Below are positions 54,575 through 64,000 of a stretch of DNA of 64,000 nucleotides, piece after piece. The position numbers and the translations under genes are program-made. Source of the stretch: Candidatus Enterococcus willemsii. Lineage in GTDB: Bacteria; Bacillota; Bacilli; Lactobacillales; Enterococcaceae. The notes below the pieces were generated by a model. The model was not told the origin of the DNA. It saw only the letters and a list, made by a program, of their open reading frames with translations, and ran no database searches. Position 1 is the first letter of the stretch. Each line of letters begins with the position of its first letter. The stretch lies in assembly GCF_009933335.1 (NCBI RefSeq), contig NZ_MAEL01000045.1, positions 1-64,000 on the forward strand. The letters run 5' to 3'.

Positions 54575-55108
54575 TTGTCAGAAAAAGAAAATGTTTCAGA
54601 AGAATTAGTTGAAGAAACACCACTTGAAGAAACATCGGTTGAAGAAGTGGAAGAAACGGTTTCTGAAATTGATGAATTGAAGAAACAATTAGAAGAAACT
54701 GAAGACAAATTCTTACGAGCGCGTGCTGAAATAGCAAATATTACGAATCGTAATCGTAATGAACGAGAGTTACTTCAAAAATATCGCTCGCAAGATTTAG
54801 GTAAGAAATTGCTACCTGCAATCGACAACCTAGAACGCGCGTTAAGTGCGGAAGTAACGGATGAAAGCGACAGTCTGAAAAAAGGTATCGAAATGGTATT
54901 AGAAAGTTTAATCCATAGTTTAAAAGAAGAAGGAATTGAAGAAATTCCAGCTGCAGGCGAAACATTCGATCCTAACTTGCATCAAGCAGTTCAAACTGTT
55001 CCAGCTTCAGATGAACATGCAACAGATACAATTGTTGAAGTTCTACAAAAGGGCTACAAACTGCATGATCGTATTTTACGACCAAGTATGGTTGTTGTCG
55101 CACAATAA
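54575..55108 (+). CDS. grpE: Nucleotide exchange factor GrpE
   Basis: A 177-residue GrpE. The first 35 residues are very acidic. A long coiled coil (about 32-85) and the C-terminal beta-wing domain ([19 protein letters not shown]-like region, [22 protein letters not shown]) follow. It speeds ADP release from DnaK. The start is TTG 54575 with AGAAGGG upstream. It is in the hrcA-grpE-dnaK order usual for Firmicutes. Confidence 0.95.
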   Translation: MSEKENVSEELVEETPLEETSVEEVEETVSEIDELKKQLEETEDKFLRARAEIANITNRNRNERELLQKYRSQDLGKKLLPAIDNLERALSAEVTDESDSLKKGIEMVLESLIHSLKEEGIEEIPAAGETFDPNLHQAVQTVPASDEHATDTIVEVLQKGYKLHDRILRPSMVVVAQ

Positions 55109-55143
55109 AAATTGATAATTAAAAGAAAACGAAGATAAATTAG

Positions 55144-56985
<1,842 letters not shown>

Positions 56986-57000
56986 TCTCGTTATTTGTGA

Positions 57001-57031
57001 AAAAGCCAAAGTCATCCGCTTTGGCTTTTTC
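57001..57031 (+). terminator. Terminator after dnaK
   Basis: AAAAGCCAAAG (57001-57011) pairs with CTTTGGCTTTT (57019-57029), followed by T residues. Confidence 0.85.
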
Positions 57032-57184
57032 TTCTGAAAAGAAGTGAGATATTCGAGCGATTCTAACCAAATTAATATAAATTTCTTGCTCTTTTTTGAA
57101 GTTTTTTTCAAAATGATGTTTCTTCTTTCGGTTTTATGATAAAATACGAAAGACTGTTAAAAGTAAGATAATGGAGGGAAGCCA

Positions 57185-58351
57185 ATGGCAACAAAACGTG
57201 ATTATTACGAAGTCTTAGGTTTACAAAAAGGGGCTTCGGATGACGAAATCAAAAAAGCGTATCGTAAGCTTTCCAAAAAATACCATCCAGACATTAACAA
57301 AGAAGCTGATGCAGAAGCGAAATTTAAAGAAGTTTCGGAAGCATACGAAATTTTAAGCGACCCACAAAAACGTGCAGCATATGATCAATATGGTCATGCT
57401 GGAACAGATGCCAATTATGGCGGAGCTGGTGGTGGCTTTGGTGGTTTCGGCGGTGGCGGATTCTCTGGAGCTGGTGGCTTTGGTGGCTTTGAAGATATAT
57501 TTGAATCTTTCTTTGGCGGTGGTGGACGTACGGTTAATCCAAATGCACCACGACAAGGGGAAGACTTACAATATTCAATTAATTTAACGTTTGAGGAAGC
57601 AATTTTCGGTATTGAAAAAGAAATCCAATACAAACGTGACGAAACATGCCATACATGTGATGGTAGTGGTGCGAAACCTGGTACGCATCCAGAAACATGT
57701 CACAAGTGTCATGGTTCTGGAACAATTAATGTGGAACGTCAAACACCGCTTGGTCGTGTCATGAGCCGTCAAACTTGTGACGTTTGTCATGGTACTGGGA
57801 AAGAAATTAAAGATGTTTGTGGAACGTGTCATGGTACTGGTCATGAAAAGAAAACACACAGTGTGAAGGTAAATGTTCCTGCTGGTGTTGAAAATGGTCA
57901 ACAAATGCGTTTAGCTGGACAAGGTGAAGCTGGAACAAATGGTGGTCCTTACGGAGATTTATATGTGGTCTTCTATGTGGAAGAAAGTGATATCTTCGAT
58001 CGTGATGGCGGTGAAATTTTCTATGAGTTACCATTAAACTTTGTGCAAGCTGCCTTAGGTGATGAAATTAATGTACCAACTGTCCATGGTGAAGTGAAAT
58101 TAAAAATACCTGCTGGAACACAAACAGGAACAAAATTCCGTTTACGTGGCAAAGGTGCACCTCGTCTTCGCGGCGGTGGCAATGGCGATCAACAAGTAAC
58201 AGTGAAAATTATTACACCTCGTAACTTGAATGAAAGCCAAAAAGAAGCTTTACGTCAATTTGCTGAAGTAAGTGGACAAAAAACAACCGAACAACAACAA
58301 GAAGGTTTCTTTGATAAAGTCAAAGATGCTTTTGGTGGAAAGAAAAAATAA
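57185..58351 (+). CDS. dnaJ: Chaperone DnaJ (Hsp40)
   Basis: A 388-residue type I Hsp40. It has a J domain with HPD (34-36), a Gly/Phe region (about 75-110), four CxxCxGxG zinc repeats (about 150-220) and a C-terminal client domain. It works with the DnaK and GrpE made just upstream. The 200 bp gap with a terminator and an AT-rich stretch (TATGATAAAAT near 57137-57147) suggests a separate promoter. No CIRCE is seen there. Confidence 0.96.
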   Translation: MATKRDYYEVLGLQKGASDDEIKKAYRKLSKKYHPDINKEADAEAKFKEVSEAYEILSDPQKRAAYDQYGHAGTDANYGGAGGGFGGFGGGGFSGAGGFGGFEDIFESFFGGGGRTVNPNAPRQGEDLQYSINLTFEEAIFGIEKEIQYKRDETCHTCDGSGAKPGTHPETCHKCHGSGTINVERQTPLGRVMSRQTCDVCHGTGKEIKDVCGTCHGTGHEKKTHSVKVNVPAGVENGQQMRLAGQGEAGTNGGPYGDLYVVFYVEESDIFDRDGGEIFYELPLNFVQAALGDEINVPTVHGEVKLKIPAGTQTGTKFRLRGKGAPRLRGGGNGDQQVTVKIITPRNLNESQKEALRQFAEVSGQKTTEQQQEGFFDKVKDAFGGKKK

Positions 58352-58353
58352 AT

Positions 58354-58395
58354 AAAAGCAGAAATTCTGATTAGTGGAATTTCTGCTTTTTTTAT
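58354..58395 (+). terminator. Terminator after dnaJ
   Basis: AAAAGCAGAAATTC (58354-58367) pairs with GAATTTCTGCTTTT (58377-58390), followed by a T-run. Confidence 0.85.
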
Positions 58396-58420
58396 TTGGG
58401 AATGTTTATTAAATGACTCG

Positions 58421-58453
58421 TTGACAAACTGTTAACTACTGTTATATACTGTT
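58421..58453 (+). promoter_or_regulatory. Promoter with three ACTGTT repeats ahead of the GntR gene
   Basis: -35 TTGACA (58421-58426) and -10 TATACT (58445-58450), 18 bp apart. ACTGTT occurs at 58428-58433, 58438-58443 and 58448-58453, exactly 10 bp apart, from the spacer to the -10. This is a probable operator for the GntR regulator. Confidence 0.6.
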
Positions 58454-58476
58454 TATTAAAGAAGGGGGTGATTATT

Positions 58477-58854
58477 TTGAATATTATTATTCAAAATAAT
58501 TCAATGATTCCTATTTATGATCAAATTTGTAGTCAGATTAAATCATTAATCTTAAATGAGAAATTAAAAGAAAGTAGTCCACTTCCTTCAGTACGTTCGC
58601 TAGCTAAAGAGTTAAAAATTAGTGCGCTAACAGTCAAAAAAGCCTATGATTTGCTAGAAAAAGAAGGATTTATTGCCACAATCCATGGAAAAGGTAGCTA
58701 TGTATTACCAGTGAACCCAAATGTAAAAAAAGAAGAAATTCTGTATCAAATTCAGTTAGAGTTAGAAGGCACAATTCAAAAAGCAAGAAATTCTGGAATA
58801 ACCAAAAAAGAGTTATCAGAATTAGTAGAAATGCTTTTAAAGGAGGAGAGTTAA
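58477..58854 (+). CDS. GntR family (YtrA-type) regulator
   Basis: A 125-residue regulator with an N-terminal GntR winged helix (PLPSVRSLAKELKISALTVKKAYDLLEKEGFI) and a short C-terminal helical tail, as in the YtrA group. Such genes usually control the ABC transporter that follows, as here. The start is TTG 58477. GTG 58468 lies in the GGGGGTG ribosome binding site. The stop touches the ATPase start. Confidence 0.9.
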   Translation: MNIIIQNNSMIPIYDQICSQIKSLILNEKLKESSPLPSVRSLAKELKISALTVKKAYDLLEKEGFIATIHGKGSYVLPVNPNVKKEEILYQIQLELEGTIQKARNSGITKKELSELVEMLLKEES

Positions 58855-59706
58855 ATGATTTCAATGCAAAATGTTCAAGTGAATTATCCGACATTTGAGT
58901 TAAATTGTACGTTGGAAGTCAAGACAGGAATGATTACAGGATTAATTGGCGAAAATGGTGCGGGGAAAACAACTATATTTAAAGCATTGTTAGGTATTAT
59001 TCCCATTAAATCGGGGGAAATTTTAATTGATAATGTCCCTGTTAACAAATTAACGAACAAGAAAAGAGAAAAAATTGGTACGGTCTTATCTGATGCTTTT
59101 TTTAACGGATTGTTTACGATTAAAGATATTCATCAGCTACTTAAAAAAAGTTATTCAACATATGATTCAACTTACTTTTTATCACAGTGTCAAAACTTTC
59201 GATTACCAGACAATCAAGCTATTAAAGAGTTTTCAACTGGGATGTTAGCCAAGTTAAAAATCTTAACAGCGCTATCTCATCAATCAGACTTGTTAATTTT
59301 AGATGAGCCAACGAATGGATTAGATGTGAGTGCTCGTCATGAAATTATAGTAATTTTACAAGAATATATGGAGCAGCACCCCGAATGTTCAATTTTGATT
59401 AGCTCACATATTTCTAGTGATTTGGAGAAAATATGTGACGATATCTATTATATAAAACAAGGAAAGATTCTCTTACATGAAGACACAGACGTATTGTTAA
59501 ATACTTATGGGATAGTAAAAGTTGATTTAGATATTTTTGAAACTATTTCACAAGATTATATTGTCTATCAAAAGAAAATGTTTTATGGATATGACTTACT
59601 AACCAATCAGCGTTTATTCTATCAAGAAAATTATCCTCAACTTGTGATTGAGAAGCCAGGGTTAGACCAAATTTTATTAATGATTATGGAGGGGGAGCAA
59701 CGATGA
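58855..59706 (+). CDS. ABC transporter ATPase
   Basis: A 283-residue ATPase of the YtrB/CcmA type. Walker A is GENGAGKT (32-39) and Walker B LLILDEPTNGLD. The signature loop is FSTGM rather than LSGGQ, as is usual for this branch. A 60-residue C-terminal tail follows the His-loop. The inducer and cargo are unknown. YtrA-type systems often react to cell wall antibiotics. It overlaps the permease gene by 4 bp. Confidence 0.9.
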   Translation: MISMQNVQVNYPTFELNCTLEVKTGMITGLIGENGAGKTTIFKALLGIIPIKSGEILIDNVPVNKLTNKKREKIGTVLSDAFFNGLFTIKDIHQLLKKSYSTYDSTYFLSQCQNFRLPDNQAIKEFSTGMLAKLKILTALSHQSDLLILDEPTNGLDVSARHEIIVILQEYMEQHPECSILISSHISSDLEKICDDIYYIKQGKILLHEDTDVLLNTYGIVKVDLDIFETISQDYIVYQKKMFYGYDLLTNQRLFYQENYPQLVIEKPGLDQILLMIMEGEQR

Positions 59707-60356
59707 GAAGCTTATGGATGAAAGATTATCTTCTTTTGAAAAAACAATTTATGACTTATTTGATTTTTTTAGGGATTGCAATTTTTAATATATATGCAAC
59801 ACAATCAATTGAAATTGGTTTTTTATTTCTTAGTTTTGGTTTTGTCTCTTTGGCTGTAGCAACCCTGTATTATGATCAAGAGAATGAGGGATTGACGTAT
59901 CTTTTTTCATTGCCAATCACCAAAGGTCAGTATGTTGTTCAAAAAGAATTACTTATTTTATTTTCATCATTAGTTGCTTGTTTAATAGCAACGATTCTTG
60001 CTGGTTTGGTTTCTTATATTCATTATGGATTAATGATGCCTTTGGATAAGTTGTTACTTATTATTGGTACAGCATTATTATTAGGTTGTTTTTATGGAGC
60101 TATAGTAACACCATTGTATTTAAAATTTAATAGCGAACAAGCGCGAGTAGTAATGTTTCTTACAATTGGAGGGTTCGTAGCAGTAGGATTTTTAGTTGAG
60201 AAAACACCTATTTTGAAAGTCATTTTGGAATGGGGAGGCATACAGTTTTTAACAAGTGCGACGAGTATTCAACTATCGTTACTGCTAGTTGGTCTTTCTT
60301 TACTTGTGTCAGCTATTTCAGCTGTTATTAGCCATAAAATAATTAAAGTTTACTGA
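59703..60356 (+). CDS. ABC-2 type permease
   Basis: A 217-residue membrane protein with six hydrophobic segments. It begins with an amphipathic stretch (MRSLWMKDYLLLKKQF) typical of ABC-2 permeases. The segment YYDQENEGLTYLFSLPITKGQYV is common in this family. It partners the ATPase upstream. It probably exports or resists a membrane-active compound, but this is inferred only from the operon type. Confidence 0.88.
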   Translation: MRSLWMKDYLLLKKQFMTYLIFLGIAIFNIYATQSIEIGFLFLSFGFVSLAVATLYYDQENEGLTYLFSLPITKGQYVVQKELLILFSSLVACLIATILAGLVSYIHYGLMMPLDKLLLIIGTALLLGCFYGAIVTPLYLKFNSEQARVVMFLTIGGFVAVGFLVEKTPILKVILEWGGIQFLTSATSIQLSLLLVGLSLLVSAISAVISHKIIKVY

Positions 60357-60372
60357 TATATAATCTAAAATC

Positions 60373-60415
60373 GAGAAAAGTCATCTCAGGAGAAGTAGTT
60401 GAGTTGACTTTTTTC
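60373..60415 (+). terminator. Terminator after the ABC operon
   Basis: GAAAAGTCATCTCA (60375-60388) pairs with TGAGTTGACTTTTTTC (60400-60414) with one mismatch, ending in T residues. Confidence 0.7.
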
Positions 60416-60421
60416 GTGTTA

Positions 60422-60451
60422 TACTTTTATTTAGTGACACAAATAAAAGTA
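60422..60451. promoter_or_regulatory. Perfect 11 bp inverted repeat upstream of the phosphoesterase
   Basis: TACTTTTATTT (60422-60432) and AAATAAAAGTA (60441-60451) are exact inverse copies around AGTGACAC. No T-run follows, so it is more likely an operator than a terminator. The regulator is unknown. Confidence 0.5.
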
Positions 60452-60543
60452 CGTCTTTACTCTTTTAGTTTGAATGTAGCATATTATCTTTTTAGCAATA
60501 CGACTAGATAAGGAAAAACGAATCATTGTTGAGGAGTGTTTTC

Positions 60544-61326
60544 ATGACAAAACTTTACGCAATATCAGATATTCATGGTGAATTAGCGTGTATGGAAGAA
60601 GCATTAATTTTAGTAGATTGGCAAGAAAAGAATTGTTTATTTCTTTTAGGAGATTATATTAATCGTGGGAATCAAGGCTGTCAGGTATTGTATCGAATCA
60701 AAGAATTAGAAGAACTGTATCCAAGCCAAGTGACGATATTAATTGGTAATCATGAACAAATGTTTCTAGAATGGTTACAAAATAGTGAAGAATACACAGT
60801 AATGGTAGATTCTTATTTTGAAACGATCCGCTCATTTTTTAGTGATGTTGAATTTGATGAAATGAAAGAACATTTGCTATCATTAGGTGCAGTGGAAAAA
60901 ATCAGTCATTTTTTTGCGCAAAAAATAACCGAAAAGCATTCTGAACTTATCAAATGGTTACGTACTAAAGAAAATAATTGGTATATTGAAACGGAAACCA
61001 ATATTTATGTCCATGCCGGAATTTTTGAGGATGAGGAATTATGGAAAGTCGCAACGACTAAAGATGAATTTGTTTGGAAATACCCTGCAGAAACTGGGAA
61101 ATTTTATAAAAATATTATTGCAGGTCATATTGGTACAACCGAAATCGCGAAAAATCAAACGTTTTTAGGGCAAGTATTTTTTGATGGAAAGAGTCATTTT
61201 TATATTGATGGGGAGACAAATAAGAGTCGAATTGTTCCTGTGTTGGTTTATGATACAGAGACGGAAATGTTTACGAGTTATTTGTATGATGATGGTTGCT
61301 GGCGTGAGTATATCGTAAAGAAATAA
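60544..61326 (+). CDS. PPP-like metallophosphoesterase
   Basis: A 260-residue serine/threonine phosphatase-like protein. The metal motifs are ISDIHG (Asp9, His11), GDYINRG (36-42) and GNHEQ. The usual GDxxDRG has Asn40 in place of Asp, the residue that pairs with the catalytic His in PPP enzymes, so activity may be reduced or changed. Bacterial relatives dephosphorylate proteins or Ap4A. ATG 60544 has GAGGAG upstream. It stands alone, ending in a bidirectional terminator. Confidence 0.82.
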   Translation: MTKLYAISDIHGELACMEEALILVDWQEKNCLFLLGDYINRGNQGCQVLYRIKELEELYPSQVTILIGNHEQMFLEWLQNSEEYTVMVDSYFETIRSFFSDVEFDEMKEHLLSLGAVEKISHFFAQKITEKHSELIKWLRTKENNWYIETETNIYVHAGIFEDEELWKVATTKDEFVWKYPAETGKFYKNIIAGHIGTTEIAKNQTFLGQVFFDGKSHFYIDGETNKSRIVPVLVYDTETEMFTSYLYDDGCWREYIVKK

Positions 61327-61351
61327 AATCGGAATCATCTTAAGAAAATAC

Positions 61352-61390
61352 AAAAAAGCCATTCTTTCAAAACTGAAAGAATGGCTTTTT
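61352..61390. terminator. Bidirectional terminator between phosphoesterase and glnQ
   Basis: GCCATTCTTTC (61358-61368) pairs exactly with GAAAGAATGGC (61375-61385), with A- and T-runs outside. It serves both converging genes. Confidence 0.88.
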
Positions 61391-61391
61391 A

Positions 61392-62129
61392 TCAAATATT
61401 CAATACTTTATTTAAAAAGTCTTTTGTTCGTTCGTGTTGTGGGTTACCGAAGATTTCTTCTGGAGTACCATCTTCAAGGAAATTACCGCCATCGATGAAC
61501 ATGACACGATTGGCTACTTCTTTAGCAAATCCCATTTCATGTGTCACGATAACCATGGTCATTCCTTGTTTAGCAAGCTTTTTCATAACGTTTAGTACAT
61601 CGCCGACCATTTCAGGGTCAAGAGCTGATGTTGGTTCATCAAACAGCATGATGTCTGGATTCATTGCTAGGGCTCTTGCGATAGCCACACGTTGTTTTTG
61701 ACCACCTGATAAGTTATCAGGATACATATCTTTTTTATCTGCTAAACCAACTGTTTCTAAGAGTTTGATGGCTTGTTCTTCCGCCTCTTTTTTTGATGTT
61801 CCTCGTAAATCTGTTGGTGCTAACGTAATATTTTCTAAGACAGATAGATGTGGGAACAAATTGAAATGTTGGAAAACCATTCCGATATGCTGACGTACTT
61901 CATTAATGTTTGTATTCTTATCCATTAAATGTGCACCATCAACAATAATATCACCGCTAGTAGGATCTTCTAAACGATTTAAGCAACGTAAAAAGGTAGA
62001 TTTACCTGAACCAGAAGGACCAATAATACAAACGACATCGCCTTCTTTAATGGATGTGTTGATGTTGTTTAATACGGTATTGTCACCGTACTTTTTGACT
62101 AGATTTTCAACAAGAATTTTTTCTTTCAT
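61392..62129 (-). CDS. glnQ: Amino acid ABC transporter ATPase (GlnQ-like)
   Basis: A 245-residue ATPase. Walker A is GPSGSGKST (about 36-44), the signature [16 protein letters not shown] and Walker [14 protein letters not shown]. It belongs to the polar amino acid uptake group. It is 1 bp after the permease-binding protein fusion, so the two form a GlnPQ-type importer for glutamine, asparagine or glutamate. It is also a candidate ATPase for the ATPase-less importer at 9.7-11.2 kb. Confidence 0.93.
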   Translation of the reverse strand: MKEKILVENLVKKYGDNTVLNNINTSIKEGDVVCIIGPSGSGKSTFLRCLNRLEDPTSGDIIVDGAHLMDKNTNINEVRQHIGMVFQHFNLFPHLSVLENITLAPTDLRGTSKKEAEEQAIKLLETVGLADKKDMYPDNLSGGQKQRVAIARALAMNPDIMLFDEPTSALDPEMVGDVLNVMKKLAKQGMTMVIVTHEMGFAKEVANRVMFIDGGNFLEDGTPEEIFGNPQHERTKDFLNKVLNI

Positions 62130-62130
62130 C

Positions 62131-64000
62131 TTAGTTCACCTTCTTTTCTAACACTTTGGCAAATTTAGTTAAGGCAGTAATTACAACAAGGTATAAAATA
62201 GCAATAATTAGGTAAACGTATGTTGTTTGCATTGTTCTTGCAACAATGATTTTACCTGTTTGTAGTAATTCTACCACACCGATAACGGAAATAATGGTTG
62301 TATCTTTCAATGAAATGACAAATTGATTCACGAAAGAAGGGATCATAATTTTAATAGCTTGTGGTAAAACGATTTTTTGCATTGTTCGATTATATGAAAG
62401 TCCCAAGCTTCGTGAGGCTTCCATTTGTCCGACTGGTACGGCGTTGATTCCTCCACGAACAATCTCTGCGATATACGCACTGGCGTTTAAGGTTAAGGTA
62501 ATGACCCCAGCGGTAAAGTCTGGAATAGTGACGCCAATTGCATCAGATAATCCAAAGAAGATAAAGAATGCAAGTACCATCATTGGAATACCGCGGATGA
62601 TATCAACATAAATAGATGCAAAAATTCGTAATGGTTTAATAGGGGCCACACTGAATAACCCAATGATAACACCTACAACTAATGCTAATGCAAATGAAAT
62701 TAAAGCAAGTGCAATTGTTTTACCTAAACCAGTTAATAGAATTTTATAGTTATTTTTGATTAAACCGACAAAGGTAGATTCATCAGTTTTTGATTCGGCT
62801 TTGCCGTCTTTAATATAGCGAGATAGAATCTCATCGTATTCGCCTGTACGTTTCATTTCAGCAAGTGCTTCGTTAAACATTTCAATTAATTCTGGGTTTT
62901 GGCCTTTCTTCACTGCAAAGCCATATTCGCCACCAGTTTCGCGTTCGATAGGTGTTTCTAATGCTTGTCCTTGTGCAATAGCGTAGCCAATAACAGGGTA
63001 GTCATCCATTAAGGCATCTACGGCACCTACGCGAACAGCGTCGTATAATTGATCGGCTGCGTCATAGTATTTAATTGTATAATTGTATTTTTCTTTATTT
63101 TGTTCTAGGAAGTCCGCACTTTCTGTTCCAACTTTAGCACCAACTTTTTTGCCGGATAAATCTTTATATGAGGTAATATCTTCATTACCAGCTTTGACAG
63201 CTAGTTGAATACCACTTTCAAAATATGAATTTGAAAAGTCAAATGTGTTGCGGCGTTCATCGGTCATAGTCATTCCTGCAATCATACCATCCGCTTGATT
63301 GCCTTCAACAGCTTGGACAGCACCAGAGAAGCCAATGTGATTGAAACGAACATTGAATCCTTGTAATTCAGCTGCACGATTGACTAAATCAACGTCAATC
63401 CCGACATATTGATTGTTTTCATCTTGAAATTCAAATGGCGCAAATGCTGAATCGCTAGCAATCACGTATAAATCTTTTTTAGGTTCAATTTTTATCATTT
63501 CGCCACCATCATCTGAAGTACCAGAAGTGATGTAACGGTCAACAATTTTTTTATACTCACCAGAGTCTTTTAATTTTTTTAGTCCAGCATTGAATTTTTC
63601 TAATAGTTCTTTGTTTTCACCTTTTTTTACAGCAAAACCGTAAGAATTTCCTTCTTGTGGTTCACCAATTAATTTTAAAGGCTCACCTTGGTTGATAGCA
63701 TATCCCAATACAGGTAAGTCATCGAATACAGCTGCGACGGTTCCGTTTTTGGCCGCACCATAAAGACCAGTTGCATCATCGTAGTTTTTAATATCAAAGC
63801 CATATCTATCCTTGTTGTCTTCTAGGAAAGTTGCGCTCTCTGTCCCAACTTTAGCACCGACTGTTTTTCCTTCTAAATCTTCAAATGATTTGATATCCTT
63901 GTTGTCTTCTGGAACAGCCATTTGAATGCCGCTGTCGAAATAAGGATCAGAAAAATCGAAGCTTTTCTGTCTTTCTTCGGTGATACTCATTCCTGCAATC
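62131..64000 (-). CDS. glnP: GlnP-like fusion of tandem binding domains and permease (5' end outside window)
   Basis: At least 620 residues, open at the right edge, so the start, signal peptide and the beginning of the first binding domain are missing. The visible part has the rest of binding domain 1 ([20 protein letters not shown]), a full binding domain 2 (about 175-395, with the matching [20 protein letters not shown]) and a permease domain with the loop [24 protein letters not shown]. The layout equals lactococcal GlnP, in which the two domains prefer different amides and acids. Confidence 0.92.
   Translation of the reverse strand, partial: IAGMSITEERQKSFDFSDPYFDSGIQMAVPEDNKDIKSFEDLEGKTVGAKVGTESATFLEDNKDRYGFDIKNYDDATGLYGAAKNGTVAAVFDDLPVLGYAINQGEPLKLIGEPQEGNSYGFAVKKGENKELLEKFNAGLKKLKDSGEYKKIVDRYITSGTSDDGGEMIKIEPKKDLYVIASDSAFAPFEFQDENNQYVGIDVDLVNRAAELQGFNVRFNHIGFSGAVQAVEGNQADGMIAGMTMTDERRNTFDFSNSYFESGIQLAVKAGNEDITSYKDLSGKKVGAKVGTESADFLEQNKEKYNYTIKYYDAADQLYDAVRVGAVDALMDDYPVIGYAIAQGQALETPIERETGGEYGFAVKKGQNPELIEMFNEALAEMKRTGEYDEILSRYIKDGKAESKTDESTFVGLIKNNYKILLTGLGKTIALALISFALALVVGVIIGLFSVAPIKPLRIFASIYVDIIRGIPMMVLAFFIFFGLSDAIGVTIPDFTAGVITLTLNASAYIAEIVRGGINAVPVGQMEASRSLGLSYNRTMQKIVLPQAIKIMIPSFVNQFVISLKDTTIISVIGVVELLQTGKIIVARTMQTTYVYLIIAILYLVVITALTKFAKVLEKKVN

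Overview
This 64 kb window comes from the chromosome of an AT-rich, low-GC Gram-positive bacterium of the order Lactobacillales. The best fit is the Enterococcaceae (Enterococcus, Vagococcus or a close relative). The evidence is a FabT-controlled fab/acc operon, strong GGAGG ribosome binding sites, a T-box threonyl-tRNA synthetase, a CIRCE/HrcA-controlled hrcA-grpE-dnaK locus, a GlnPQ-type transporter with tandem binding domains, and a D-aspartate cross-bridge cassette (asnB, D-aspartate ligase, aspartate racemase) as in E. faecium and Lactococcus. I cannot name the species from sequence alone. No rRNA, tRNA, insertion sequence, prophage or CRISPR array was seen, and the window reads as core chromosome.

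Layout. 1-9000: fatty acid synthesis operon fabT-fabH-acpP-fabD-fabG-fabF-accB-fabZ-accC-accD-accA behind a promoter with two FabT operators. The enoyl-ACP reductase fabK, normally between acpP and fabD in relatives, is absent. 9050-14460: a VOC protein, an amino acid ABC importer (binding protein and permease, no ATPase), a hotdog thioesterase and argGH. Similar ATGYATATTTA-like boxes precede the importer and argG. 14645-22861: an amidase, then the ribosome-assembly/NAD operon yqeG-yqeH-yhbY-nadD-yqeK-rsfS-methyltransferase, a DUF1801 gene, tmcAL and a YebC-family gene. 22862-31003: a full-length PAS-GGDEF-HD-GYP c-di-GMP enzyme, two unknown genes, cardiolipin synthase and HelD. 31004-31453: a long intergenic region full of GATAA/TTATC dyads.

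31454-42442: a GNAT acetyltransferase, the D-Asx cross-bridge cassette, DUF488 and tautomerase genes, T-box-thrS, an XRE/membrane-protein pair, a TetR regulator divergent from a membrane-anchored Ntn amide hydrolase, and DUF4234/DUF2752 membrane genes. 42443-49634: the nusA-infB operon (rimP-nusA-ylxR-ylxQ-infB-rbfA) with a leader terminator, then truB-ribF. 49722-53256: ridA, then a leftward CAP-domain protein, a HAD nucleotidase and hemW. 53257-58351: hrcA-grpE-dnaK with two CIRCE elements, and dnaJ on its own unit. 58421-64000: a GntR-controlled ABC transporter, a PPP-like phosphoesterase, and a leftward glnQ-glnP pair cut by the window end.

Most of the window is housekeeping. The parts most worth a second look are the D-Asx cassette with a palindrome in its promoter, the fabK-less fab operon, the c-di-GMP enzyme with a long leader, the dyad-rich 31.0-31.4 kb gap, the TetR/Ntn-hydrolase pair, and two genes (rsfS and the CAP protein) whose Shine-Dalgarno sequences sit ahead of AUA and AUU codons.
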